A program made the position numbers and the translations under genes. A stretch of DNA of 6,591 nt from Vulcanimicrobiota bacterium (GTDB lineage: Bacteria > Vulcanimicrobiota > Vulcanimicrobiia > Vulcanimicrobiales > Vulcanimicrobiaceae). Positions 1 to 5,614 of the stretch are shown in pieces. The notes below the pieces were generated by a model, which saw only the letters and a list, made by a program, of their open reading frames with translations, was not told the DNA's origin and ran no database searches. The stretch is taken from contig JAFAQW010000164.1 in assembly GCA_019245995.1 (NCBI GenBank), positions 1-6,591 on the forward strand. Direction: 5' to 3'. Each line of letters begins with the position of its first letter. The stretch's first letter is position 1.

Positions 1-205
1 TAAAAAACGTCGAGGCGAAGAGCAGACGCCAAAATTCGAACGTATCCTTCGCGCCGATGTGCGCGAGGATGGAGAAAAGGGCGAGGGCGGTCAAGAATGG
101 GTTGAAGACCGTCGACAGAATGCGCGCCAGGTCGCGCCAGACGCGCCGATTCTTGATCGGGACGACCGAGTGTAATGCGGGCGGAAGCTGTTCCGATCCG
201 GCCAC
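1..205 (-). CDS. Partial membrane protein, possibly PAP2-like (5' part only)
   Basis: This is an open frame on the minus strand that runs off the left edge; 68 codons are visible. From a GTG at 205-203 it reads MAGSEQLPPALHSVV, then a basic stretch (PIKNRRVWRDLARIL, about residues 16-30). A hydrophobic segment follows at about residues 31-51 (STVFNPFLTALALFSILAHIG), and a second hydrophobic stretch begins at about residue 58. A basic amphipathic lead-in, an FNPF turn and a membrane helix resemble the N-terminus of PAP2-type lipid phosphatase-like membrane proteins, but no catalytic motif is in view, so this is a suggestion only. The start is uncertain: no Shine-Dalgarno precedes the GTG, and the same frame stays open further upstream to an ATG at 418-416, which would overlap secG. 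It is transcribed divergently from secG. Confidence 0.5.
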   Translation of the reverse strand, partial: MAGSEQLPPALHSVVPIKNRRVWRDLARILSTVFNPFLTALALFSILAHIGAKDTFEFWRLLFASTFF

Positions 206-230
206 GCAACGGCAGTTCGTTTCGGGGATG

Positions 231-273
231 TAGAATACCGCCGCTGCAGTTGCAGGCTGCCGTGAGGCGGCGG
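231..273 (+). promoter_or_regulatory. Possible secG promoter -10 and leader hairpin
   Basis: The hexamer TAGAAT at 231-236 matches the sigma-70 -10 consensus at 5 of 6 positions and lies upstream of secG, but no convincing -35 is spaced correctly. Just downstream, CCGCCGC (238-244) is complementary to GCGGCGG (267-273), with a smaller CTGC/GCAG pairing between them. A secG leader transcript could therefore fold before the weak AAAGAG ribosome-binding sequence at 278-283. The pairing is read from the sequence; the promoter role is inferred. Confidence 0.25.
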
Positions 274-290
274 TCGTAAAGAGCAGCCCG

Positions 291-680
291 TTGAATCTCT
301 TGATATTCGCGGCCGCGGCTGCGCCGAAAGCCGTTCCGTCGGCGGCTCTGACCGCCGTGCCCAAAGGCGCCCCTGCCCCGAACGTTCCGCCGGGCGTCCC
401 GCCGGCGCCCGCGGTCATGCCGAAGGGTTGGATTGCGCTGCACTGGCCGTGGCTCACTCACGGCATGGCCGGAATCTTCATCCTATCGGCGTTGGCACTG
501 ATATTTTTGCTCGCCGTTCAGACGACGAAGCAGGAGGGTTTGACTGGTTCGATCGGCGGCAGGGTCGAAAGCGCCTACCGCGGCCGGCTCGGCGCGGAAG
601 AACAACTCAAGCGCGTGACCGGCATCGTGGCCGTATTTTTTGTCATTTCGGGATTCGTGCTATCGCTGACGGGAATCTAA
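291..680 (+). CDS. secG: Preprotein translocase subunit SecG
   Basis: SecG is the small auxiliary subunit of the SecYEG channel in the cytoplasmic membrane; it helps SecA-driven export. The family layout is visible: membrane helix 1 at about residues 57-76, a glycine-rich cytoplasmic loop with the usual Q-x2-K-x2-G pattern (QTTKQEGLTG, 77-86), a charged stretch with RGRLGAEEQLKR, and helix 2 at about 109-128. The frame from TTG-291 gives 129 aa, longer than most SecG (about 70-90 aa), because of an Ala/Pro-rich N-terminal stretch at about residues 7-42. An in-frame ATG at 417 would give 87 aa, the usual size, but it has no ribosome-binding site; TTG-291 has AAAGAG seven bases upstream. The stop is 19 bases before dppD, so they probably share a transcript. 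The family call is firm; the start is not. Confidence 0.85.
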   Translation: MNLLIFAAAAAPKAVPSAALTAVPKGAPAPNVPPGVPPAPAVMPKGWIALHWPWLTHGMAGIFILSALALIFLLAVQTTKQEGLTGSIGGRVESAYRGRLGAEEQLKRVTGIVAVFFVISGFVLSLTGI

Positions 681-699
681 CAGGCTAGGCTGCGGCAGA

Positions 700-1719
700 G
701 TGCGCCTGCTCGAGGTCGAGAATCTTCACACGAGGTTTCGCACCGAAGACGGTATCGTTACGGCCGTCAAAGGCTTATCGTTCGGGTTAGCCGCCGGCGA
801 AACGCTCGGCATCGTCGGAGAATCGGGCTCCGGCAAGTCGGTCACGGCGCTATCCATCATGCGGCTCCTCGCGCGCAACGCGACGGTCACCGCCGATCGC
901 ATCGCCTTCGAAGGCGAAAACTTGCCGGACAAGAGCGAAGCGGAGATGCGCAAGATTCGCGGTTACAAGATCGCGATGATCTTTCAGGATCCCATGACGT
1001 CGCTCAATCCGGTGCTGACGATCGGCGAACAGATCGCCGAAGCGGTCCGGCTGCACCTCGGCGCCGGGAAACAAGAGGCACGCGAGCGGGCGATCGAGAT
1101 GCTCCGAAAGGTTCGAATACCCGTGCCGGAGCGCCGTTTACGCGACTACCCCCATCAGTTCTCTGGTGGCATGCGACAGCGCGTCATGATCGCCATGGCG
1201 CTGTCGTGCAATCCTGCGCTACTGATCGCGGATGAGCCGACGACCGCGCTGGACGTGACGATTCAGGCACAAGTGCTCGAACTGATGAACGACTTGCAGA
1301 ACGAGACGGGCGCCGCGATCGTTCTCATTACGCACGATTTGGGCGTCGTCGCAGAGTTCTGCAAGAACGTGCTGGTGATGTACGGCGGCAACCTCGTGGA
1401 GTATGGTACGGCAGAGCAGATCTTTAGCACCCCGCGAATGCCGTATACTCAGGGCCTGCTATCGTCGCTGCCCCGCCTCGACGACCGCGAGCATCGGCGG
1501 CTCGTCCCGATCAAGGGGCAGCCTCCGAATCTACTGCGGCTGCCGCCGGGATGCGCCTTTGCCCCGCGCTGCGCCTATCGCATGCCGATCTGCGACGAAC
1601 CCGTGCCCTTGTATGACTTCGGAGACGGACACGTTGCGCGGTGTTTTCTTTATGACGAGCGCGCCCGCGATCAACGTCCCGAATCGCAGCGAGCGTTGCC
1701 CACGGTGGCGCACACGTGA
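700..1719 (+). CDS. dppD: Oligo/dipeptide ABC importer ATPase, DppD/OppD type
   Basis: This is one of two cytoplasmic ATPases that power a peptide (or nickel/oligosaccharide-type) ABC importer of the Dpp/Opp family. In the 339 residues, Walker A is GESGSGKS (40-47), the Q-loop is Q96 in MIFQDP, the ABC signature is FSGGMRQ (154-160), Walker B is LLIADEP (174-180) with catalytic E179, the D-loop is TTALDV, and the switch histidine is H212. The C-terminal oligo_HPY domain carries C285, C291, C298 and C315 (PPGCAFAPRC and following). This cysteine set is typical of the family and, in some characterised members, binds an iron-sulfur cluster. The start is GTG-700, because the product then begins directly with the domain (MRLLEVENLHT); there is no good Shine-Dalgarno. 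The gene follows secG by 19 bases and overlaps dppF by four bases. Substrate specificity cannot be read from an ATPase. Confidence 0.93.
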   Translation: MRLLEVENLHTRFRTEDGIVTAVKGLSFGLAAGETLGIVGESGSGKSVTALSIMRLLARNATVTADRIAFEGENLPDKSEAEMRKIRGYKIAMIFQDPMTSLNPVLTIGEQIAEAVRLHLGAGKQEARERAIEMLRKVRIPVPERRLRDYPHQFSGGMRQRVMIAMALSCNPALLIADEPTTALDVTIQAQVLELMNDLQNETGAAIVLITHDLGVVAEFCKNVLVMYGGNLVEYGTAEQIFSTPRMPYTQGLLSSLPRLDDREHRRLVPIKGQPPNLLRLPPGCAFAPRCAYRMPICDEPVPLYDFGDGHVARCFLYDERARDQRPESQRALPTVAHT

Positions 1720-2723
1720 CCGACGGCGTGCTCGTCGAAGCGCAGGATCTCTACAAGTACTTTCCGATCTACGCCGGCCTCACGTCGCGCCACGTCGCCG
1801 ACATCCGTGCCGTCGATGGGGTCAGCTTCACGATCCAACAAGGTGAAACGCTGGGCCTGGTGGGCGAGTCCGGCTCCGGCAAGACAACGGTGGGACGGCT
1901 ACTGCTGCGCCTGCTTCCACCCACCAAGGGCGAGATTCGCTTCGAGCGGCAGGACGTGCTGGCAATGGATCGCGGGGAGATTCGCCGGCTGCGTCGTTCC
2001 ATGCAGATCATCTTTCAGGATCCCTTCGCGTCGCTGAATCCGCGCATGACGGTTGGCGAGATCGTGGGAGAGCCGCTCCGAATTCACGGCCTTGCGAGGG
2101 GCAAAGACGTCGACGTGCGGGTCCGGGAACTGCTCCAACTCGTCGGCCTGCAACCCTATCACGCAAATCGGTATCCGCATGAGTTTTCGGGGGGACAGCG
2201 GCAGCGCGTCGGCGTTGCTCGCGCGCTCGCGGTGGACCCGAGATTCATCGTCTGCGACGAACCGGTGTCGGCCTTGGACGTCTCGATTCAAGCGCAGGTG
2301 ATCAACTTGCTCGAGGACCTGCAGTCGCGTTTCAGCCTGACGTACCTTTTTATCGCCCACGACCTGTCGGTCGTGCGGCACATTTCGACGCGGGTAGCCG
2401 TGATGTATGTCGGCAAAATCGTCGAACTTGCCGATCGCGACGCGCTCTACGAGAGTCCCCTCCATCCCTACACGCAGGCGTTGCTCTCGGCGATTCCGAT
2501 TCCGGATCCGGTGCTGGAAAAGCGGCGCAAGCGAATCGTGCTCACCGGTGACATTCCGTCGCCCGTCAATCCGCCGTCGGGGTGCAGGTTTCACACGCGC
2601 TGCCCGGTCGCATTTGCACGCTGTGCGGTCGAGGAACCACCGCTGCGCGAATATGCGCCGGGGCACTTTGCAGCGTGCCATTGGGTGGAAGAGCACGGCG
2701 GTCGCGCACCACAGCTCACGTAG
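1716..2723 (+). CDS. dppF: Oligo/dipeptide ABC importer ATPase, DppF/OppF type
   Basis: This is the partner ATPase of the preceding gene; the two form the heterodimeric motor of a Dpp/Opp-family importer. In its 335 residues, Walker A is GESGSGKT (50-57), the Q-loop is Q101 in IIFQDP, the signature is FSGGQRQ (157-163), Walker B is FIVCDEP (177-183) with E182, SALDVS follows, and the switch histidine is H215. The YKYFPI stretch near residue 13 is typical of the F-type subunit. The C-terminal oligo_HPY domain has C290, C296, C303 and C321, so both subunits keep the four-cysteine set. The GTG start shares GTGA with the dppD stop, which indicates translational coupling and explains the lack of its own ribosome-binding site. 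The gene ends 22 bases before a strong terminator, so it is the last gene of this transcript. No permease (B, C) or binding-protein (A) gene follows or precedes. Confidence 0.93.
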   Translation: MTDGVLVEAQDLYKYFPIYAGLTSRHVADIRAVDGVSFTIQQGETLGLVGESGSGKTTVGRLLLRLLPPTKGEIRFERQDVLAMDRGEIRRLRRSMQIIFQDPFASLNPRMTVGEIVGEPLRIHGLARGKDVDVRVRELLQLVGLQPYHANRYPHEFSGGQRQRVGVARALAVDPRFIVCDEPVSALDVSIQAQVINLLEDLQSRFSLTYLFIAHDLSVVRHISTRVAVMYVGKIVELADRDALYESPLHPYTQALLSAIPIPDPVLEKRRKRIVLTGDIPSPVNPPSGCRFHTRCPVAFARCAVEEPPLREYAPGHFAACHWVEEHGGRAPQLT

Positions 2724-2745
2724 ACCTAATCTTTCCGCAAAATAC

Positions 2746-2772
2746 GAAGGGCGGTCATGCCGACCGCCCTTC
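2746..2772. terminator. Shared bidirectional terminator hairpin
   Basis: GAAGGGCGGTC (2746-2756) and GACCGCCCTTC (2762-2772) form a perfect 11-bp stem with a 5-base loop. It lies 22 bases after the dppF stop and 17 bases after the stop of the convergent minus-strand gene. On the minus strand the stem is followed by GTATTTT, giving a fair U-tract; on the plus strand by ACTGTTGT, a weaker one. The position between two converging genes fits termination in both directions. Confidence 0.85.
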
Positions 2773-2789
2773 ACTGTTGTCAGGAGCGC

Positions 2790-3269
2790 CTAGCCCTTTT
2801 TGCGCCCACCCTTTTTGCGTCCGCCGCCCTTTTTGCGGCCGCCGCCCTTTTTGCGGCCCCCGCCGCTCTTTTTGCGACCGCCACCGGTCTTCTTGCGACC
2901 GCCGCCGCTCTTTTTGCGACCGCCGGACTTCTTGCGGCCACCGCCGCTCTTTTTGCGACCGCCGCCGCTCTTTTTGCGACCGCCGCCGCCCTTCTTGCGA
3001 CCGCCGGTGCTCTTCTTGCGTCCGCCGCTGCTCTTCTTGCGTCCGCCGCCACCCTTGCGGCCGCCTTTGCGGCGTCCATTCGTTGACTTCTTACGTCCGG
3101 CGCCTTTGCGGCTGCCGCCGCCTCCGCCGCCCTTGCGCGACGAGCTCGTTTTCCGACCGCTCGAGCCTTTCTTACGGCCACCGGATGCGGACGATTTACG
3201 TCGTCCTCGACGTCGCGGCATCTGGTCTTCGCCAGACTCGCCGCCGTTCATCATGGAATCGGAGTCCAT
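2790..3269 (-). CDS. Histone-like Gly/Arg/Lys-repeat basic protein
   Basis: Function is not known; a nucleic-acid-binding or nucleoid role is inferred from composition. The 159 residues contain 36 Lys and 26 Arg (about 39% basic), the rest being mostly Gly and Ser. There is no Leu, Ile, Val, Phe, Tyr, Trp, His or Cys, so no folded core or membrane segment is expected. A short acidic head (residues 1-17, with D2, D4, E11, E14, D15) is followed by an irregular RGRRKSS/SRKGAG region (18-72) and a regular array of RKK blocks (77-158). The start is well supported: ATG-3269 has a perfect AGGAGG five bases upstream. A promoter lies upstream and a shared terminator downstream. It resembles H1-like tails (AlgP, Hc1/Hc2) only in charge; those use Ala/Pro spacers and this one uses Gly. 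It is not the Pfam-type KGG stress protein, whose longer motif is absent. It is divergent from topA. RNA binding or a polyanion-packing role is equally possible. Confidence 0.8.
   Translation of the reverse strand: MDSDSMMNGGESGEDQMPRRRGRRKSSASGGRKKGSSGRKTSSSRKGGGGGGSRKGAGRKKSTNGRRKGGRKGGGGRKKSSGGRKKSTGGRKKGGGGRKKSGGGRKKSGGGRKKSGGRKKSGGGRKKTGGGRKKSGGGRKKGGGRKKGGGRKKGGRKKG
2793..3041 (-). repeat. Tandem GGGRKKS-type heptad array (about 21-nt units)
   Basis: Within the basic protein, RKK tripeptides start at residues 77, 84, 91, 98, 105, 112, 118, 125, 132, 139, 145, 151 and 156. The spacing is thus 7,7,7,7,7,6,7,7,7,6,6,5, shrinking toward the C-terminus. The residue after RKK is Ser in the middle, Thr once, and Gly at the end. 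At DNA level the units are 21 nt (some 18 or 15), each with CGCAAAAAG or CGCAAGAAG on the coding strand. Unit-length changes are all multiples of three, consistent with repeat expansion under selection to keep the frame. The coding strand is strongly purine-rich. Confidence 0.9.
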
Positions 3270-3274
3270 TTATT

Positions 3275-3280
3275 CCTCCT
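3275..3280 (-). promoter_or_regulatory. Consensus Shine-Dalgarno of the basic-protein gene
   Basis: AGGAGG on the minus strand lies five bases (AATAA) before ATG-3269. It is the only full-consensus ribosome-binding site in the window and fixes both the strand and the start of this low-complexity gene. Confidence 0.85.
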
Positions 3281-3295
3281 CGTCCCCGGGGACGA
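3280..3295 (-). promoter_or_regulatory. Perfect 16-bp palindrome abutting the Shine-Dalgarno
   Basis: TCGTCCCCGGGGACGA is a perfect palindrome in DNA. In the transcript of the minus-strand gene it can fold as a 6-bp stem with a CCGG loop, and its last base is the first base of AGGAGG. It could be a protein-binding operator or an RNA hairpin that affects ribosome access. The role is inferred. Confidence 0.45.
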
Positions 3296-3310
3296 TTAGC
3301 GTTAGTGGAC

Positions 3311-3326
3311 AGCGCCTTGCGGCGCT
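3311..3326 (-). promoter_or_regulatory. 5'-leader hairpin with GCAA (GNRA) tetraloop
   Basis: On the minus strand AGCGCC-GCAA-GGCGCT forms a 6-bp GC-rich stem closed by a GNRA-class tetraloop, a very stable RNA fold. With the predicted start of transcription near 3329 it sits about three bases from the 5' end, the arrangement known to protect some mRNAs from decay. Read on the plus strand, the same element is a short stem followed by TTTT and could act as a weak terminator for antisense transcription heading toward topA. Confidence 0.5.
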
Positions 3327-3335
3327 TTTGAACGA

Positions 3336-3364
3336 ATCATAGACAATTTTTTAAAATCGTGCAA
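3336..3364 (-). promoter_or_regulatory. Sigma-70-like promoter of the basic-protein gene
   Basis: On the minus strand, TTGCAC (3364-3359), a 17-bp spacer and TATGAT (3341-3336, 5 of 6 to TATAAT) form a plausible promoter. The spacer is the AT-rich island GATTTTAAAAAATTGTC, unusual in this GC-rich DNA and possibly curved. Transcription would start near 3329, giving a leader of about 60 nt before ATG-3269. Confidence 0.55.
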
Positions 3365-3472
3365 ATTGAGCGACGTCGTTGCGACGCTGGATGGCGCCTT
3401 TCATGCTTCGAACGGCTCGACATGATATCGCTGTAGGATGACAACCGCCGGTATCGAGCGGGGCGCGCCAAT

Positions 3473-3501
3473 TTGCTGGGCCTTGACCCCGGCGGTATAC
3501 T
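3473..3501 (+). promoter_or_regulatory. topA promoter placed for a leaderless transcript
   Basis: TTGCTG (3473-3478), a 17-bp spacer and TATACT (3496-3501, 5 of 6 to TATAAT) form a sigma-70-like promoter. Only seven bases (AAGGCCC) separate the -10 from GTG-3509. The expected transcription start therefore falls on or next to the start codon, as in leaderless mRNAs. The -35 is weak (TTG only). Confidence 0.5.
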
Positions 3502-3508
3502 AAGGCCC
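3478..3508. promoter_or_regulatory. Inverted repeat flanking the topA -10 (candidate operator)
   Basis: GGGCCTT (3478-3484) and AAGGCCC (3502-3508) are a perfect 7-bp inverted repeat with a 17-bp spacer. The two arms bracket the -10 hexamer and the right arm ends exactly at the GTG start. This fits a dimeric repressor site. If a longer transcript exists, the arms would pair in RNA and hide the only SD-like bases (AAGG). No regulator is identified. Confidence 0.4.
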
Positions 3509-5611
3509 GTGAAAAAGCCCCTCATTATCGTAGAGTCGCCCACCAAGGCTCGGACGATCAAGAAGTTCCTCCCGGGGCGCTTCGCGGTGAAGGCCTCCGT
3601 CGGGCACGTTCGCGACCTGCCGAAGAGCACGCTCGGCGTTGACGTCGCGCACGATTTTGCTCCGAAATACGTGACGATCAAAGGCAAGGCCGACATCATC
3701 AAGGAGCTGCGCGCCGCCGTAAAAACGGCCTCCGAGGTCTATCTCGCTACAGACCCCGATCGTGAGGGCGAGGCCATCGCGTGGCATCTGGCGCAGCTGC
3801 TCAAACTCGACGATCCCAAGCGGATCGAGTTGCACGAAATAACCAAGTCGGCGGCGCTCGAGGCGCTCAAGGAGCCGCACGCCATCGACGTCGATCGTGT
3901 GAACGCGCAGCAGGCGCGACGCATTTTGGACCGGTTGGTGGGATATAAGATCTCGCCGCTGCTCTGGTCCAAGGTGCGCGGAGGGCTTTCCGCCGGGCGG
4001 GTTCAGTCCGTGGCGGTGAAGCTCATCGTCGACCGCGAGCGCGACATCGCGGCGTTCGTCCCCAAAGAGTATTGGAGCGTCACGGCGCTGCTTGCGCCCG
4101 AGCAGAGTCCCACGACGACGTTCACCGCGGAACTGGTCAGCGAGCGCGGAGAGAAGCTCGAAATTGGAAACGCGCAGCGTGCCGGCGAAATCGTCGCGGC
4201 GTTGGATGGTGCGACCTACCGCGTCGCATCCCTCAAGAAACGAGAAGTTCGCCGGCAGCCTCCGGCGCCGTTTACCACCTCAACGCTGCAACAAGAGGCC
4301 TCCCGTAAATTGAAGATGCGCGTTCGTCGGGCGATGCAGGTAGCGCAGGGGCTCTACGAGGGAGTCGACCTCGGTGGAGCGGACGGAACGGTCGGGCTCA
4401 TCACCTACATGCGCACCGACTCCACCCGCATCAGCGATCTGGCCCGCGACGCCGCGCGCGGCTTCATTCGGCAGACTTACGGCGACGAGTTTCACGGTGG
4501 GACGCGCCATCGTCTTCGGGAGGGCGCGCAAGACGCCCATGAAGCGATTCGGCCGACGGACGTGCTCCGCACGCCCCAACGGCTGGCCGGCCTGCTCAAG
4601 CGTGAGGAGCTTCGGCTCTACACGCTGATCTGGGAGCGGTTCGTTGCGTCGCAAATGGCAGCGGCGCTCTTCGATCAGACGATCGTCGACATCGCGGCGC
4701 GGGACTACGGATTCCGTGTGACGGGTACCGTCATGCGTTTCGCAGGCTTTACACGCGTGTACGACGACAGCCGGGACGACGATGCGGCGAAGGGCCGCGC
4801 GCCCTTGCCCGAGCTGCACGCGGACGACGTGCTTCGTTGCGAGCGACTCGAGCCGAAACAGCACTTTACGGAGCCGCCGGCTCGATATACCGAGGCGGCG
4901 CTGGTGAAGGCGCTCGAAGAGAACGGCATCGGGCGACCCTCGACGTACTCGACGATCGTCGAAACCATTCAGGCGCGTGGCTACGTGACGCAGCAGGAGC
5001 GCCGCTTCGTTCCGACCCCGATCGGCGAAGCCGTCAACGATCTGCTCGTCGAACATTTCCCCAAAATCGTCAATCTGGACTTCACCGCGCGGATGGAGAC
5101 CGATCTCGATCACGTCGCCGAAGGCCACGAAGACTGGATCGCATTGCTACACCGCTTCTACGGCCCGTTTGAAAGCGAGCTGCACGACGCGGAGAAAAAG
5201 CTTCCGCGACTCGAACTGCGAGACGAACCGACGGACGAGATTTGTCCCAACTGCGGGCGGCCGATGGTGATCAAGACGGGACGTTTTGGAAAGTTCATCT
5301 CATGCAGCGGCTATCCGGAGTGCAAGACGACGAAGCCCATCGTAAAAGATACCGGGGCGACGTGTCCGCAGTGCGGCGGCGCGATTCTGGAACGCCGTTC
5401 CAGGAAGGGCCGAACCTTCTACGGCTGTGCCAACTATCCCAATTGCGCCTTCGTTTCGTGGGACCCCGTGGCACAGGAGCGCTGTCCCGTTTGCGGCTCA
5501 CACGTGATCGTAAAGACGCGGCGTGGCGGGACGCCTCACCCGCAGTGTGCCTCCGATCGGCACCACCAACTGCGAACCGCAGCGCCGGCACCCGAACCGG
5601 TGCCGGCATAA
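3509..5611 (+). CDS. topA: DNA topoisomerase I (type IA)
   Basis: TopA relaxes negatively supercoiled DNA by cutting one strand through a 5'-phosphotyrosine and passing the other. From GTG-3509 it has 700 residues, close to the Bacillus subtilis enzyme. The Toprim domain begins with KKPLIIVESPTKA (E9) and holds the metal-binding DPDREGE (D82, D84, E86). Next come GRVQSVAVKLIVDRE and the catalytic TYMRTDSTR with Y300 and R302, then the LEENGIGRPSTY motif near residue 470. The C-terminus has three zinc ribbons: C579/C582/C599/C605, C619/C622/C640/C646, and C659/C662/C680 with His686 aligning where the fourth Cys is expected. An Ala/Pro-rich end (APAPEPVPA) follows. An upstream in-frame TTG at 3473 would add 12 residues, but it lies on the promoter and the family begins at KKPLIIVESP. 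There is no lysine-rich tail like that of actinobacterial TopA. trmFO follows after three bases. Confidence 0.97.
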   Translation: MKKPLIIVESPTKARTIKKFLPGRFAVKASVGHVRDLPKSTLGVDVAHDFAPKYVTIKGKADIIKELRAAVKTASEVYLATDPDREGEAIAWHLAQLLKLDDPKRIELHEITKSAALEALKEPHAIDVDRVNAQQARRILDRLVGYKISPLLWSKVRGGLSAGRVQSVAVKLIVDRERDIAAFVPKEYWSVTALLAPEQSPTTTFTAELVSERGEKLEIGNAQRAGEIVAALDGATYRVASLKKREVRRQPPAPFTTSTLQQEASRKLKMRVRRAMQVAQGLYEGVDLGGADGTVGLITYMRTDSTRISDLARDAARGFIRQTYGDEFHGGTRHRLREGAQDAHEAIRPTDVLRTPQRLAGLLKREELRLYTLIWERFVASQMAAALFDQTIVDIAARDYGFRVTGTVMRFAGFTRVYDDSRDDDAAKGRAPLPELHADDVLRCERLEPKQHFTEPPARYTEAALVKALEENGIGRPSTYSTIVETIQARGYVTQQERRFVPTPIGEAVNDLLVEHFPKIVNLDFTARMETDLDHVAEGHEDWIALLHRFYGPFESELHDAEKKLPRLELRDEPTDEICPNCGRPMVIKTGRFGKFISCSGYPECKTTKPIVKDTGATCPQCGGAILERRSRKGRTFYGCANYPNCAFVSWDPVAQERCPVCGSHVIVKTRRGGTPHPQCASDRHHQLRTAAPAPEPVPA

Positions 5612-5614
5612 CGT

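Noticed and set aside
686..699. TAGGCT as a -10 giving a separate leaderless dppD transcript
   Set aside because: No -35 at correct spacing, a weak hexamer, and dppD is only 19 bases behind secG, so read-through explains its expression.
1899..2774. Minus-strand ORF of 291 aa
   Set aside because: It lies opposite dppF, which has all ABC motifs. The minus-strand product is Arg/His-rich with no recognisable family, a typical shadow in GC-rich DNA.
2793..3053. CRISPR-like look of regularly spaced repeats
   Set aside because: The units are contiguous 15-21 nt coding repeats without unique spacers and translate to a regular peptide repeat.
2780..3181. Minus-strand +1-frame ORF (133 aa) rich in AKRAAA, resembling histone H1 tails
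   Set aside because: It starts inside the well-supported 159-aa gene with no start signal of its own. It is open because the 21-nt repeats contain no stop in that frame. Kept only as a slippage question.
2800..3342. Plus-strand ORF of FLRPPP repeats (180 aa), plus a 109-aa plus-strand ORF at 2757-3086 of ALFATAAA repeats
   Set aside because: Both are antisense readings of the GGRKK repeat array. They have no ribosome-binding site, and the minus strand has a promoter, a perfect Shine-Dalgarno, an ATG and a terminator.
3391..3441. 16-codon plus-strand ORF upstream of topA as a leader peptide
   Set aside because: It has no ribosome-binding site, no regulatory codon pattern and no following attenuator-like stems.
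3473..3508. TTG-3473 as the topA start (712 aa)
   Set aside because: It lies on the -35 of the predicted promoter, and the added 12 residues precede the universal KKPLIIVESP beginning.
4280..5128. Minus-strand ORF of 282 aa
   Set aside because: Shadow of topA; no motif and no start signal.
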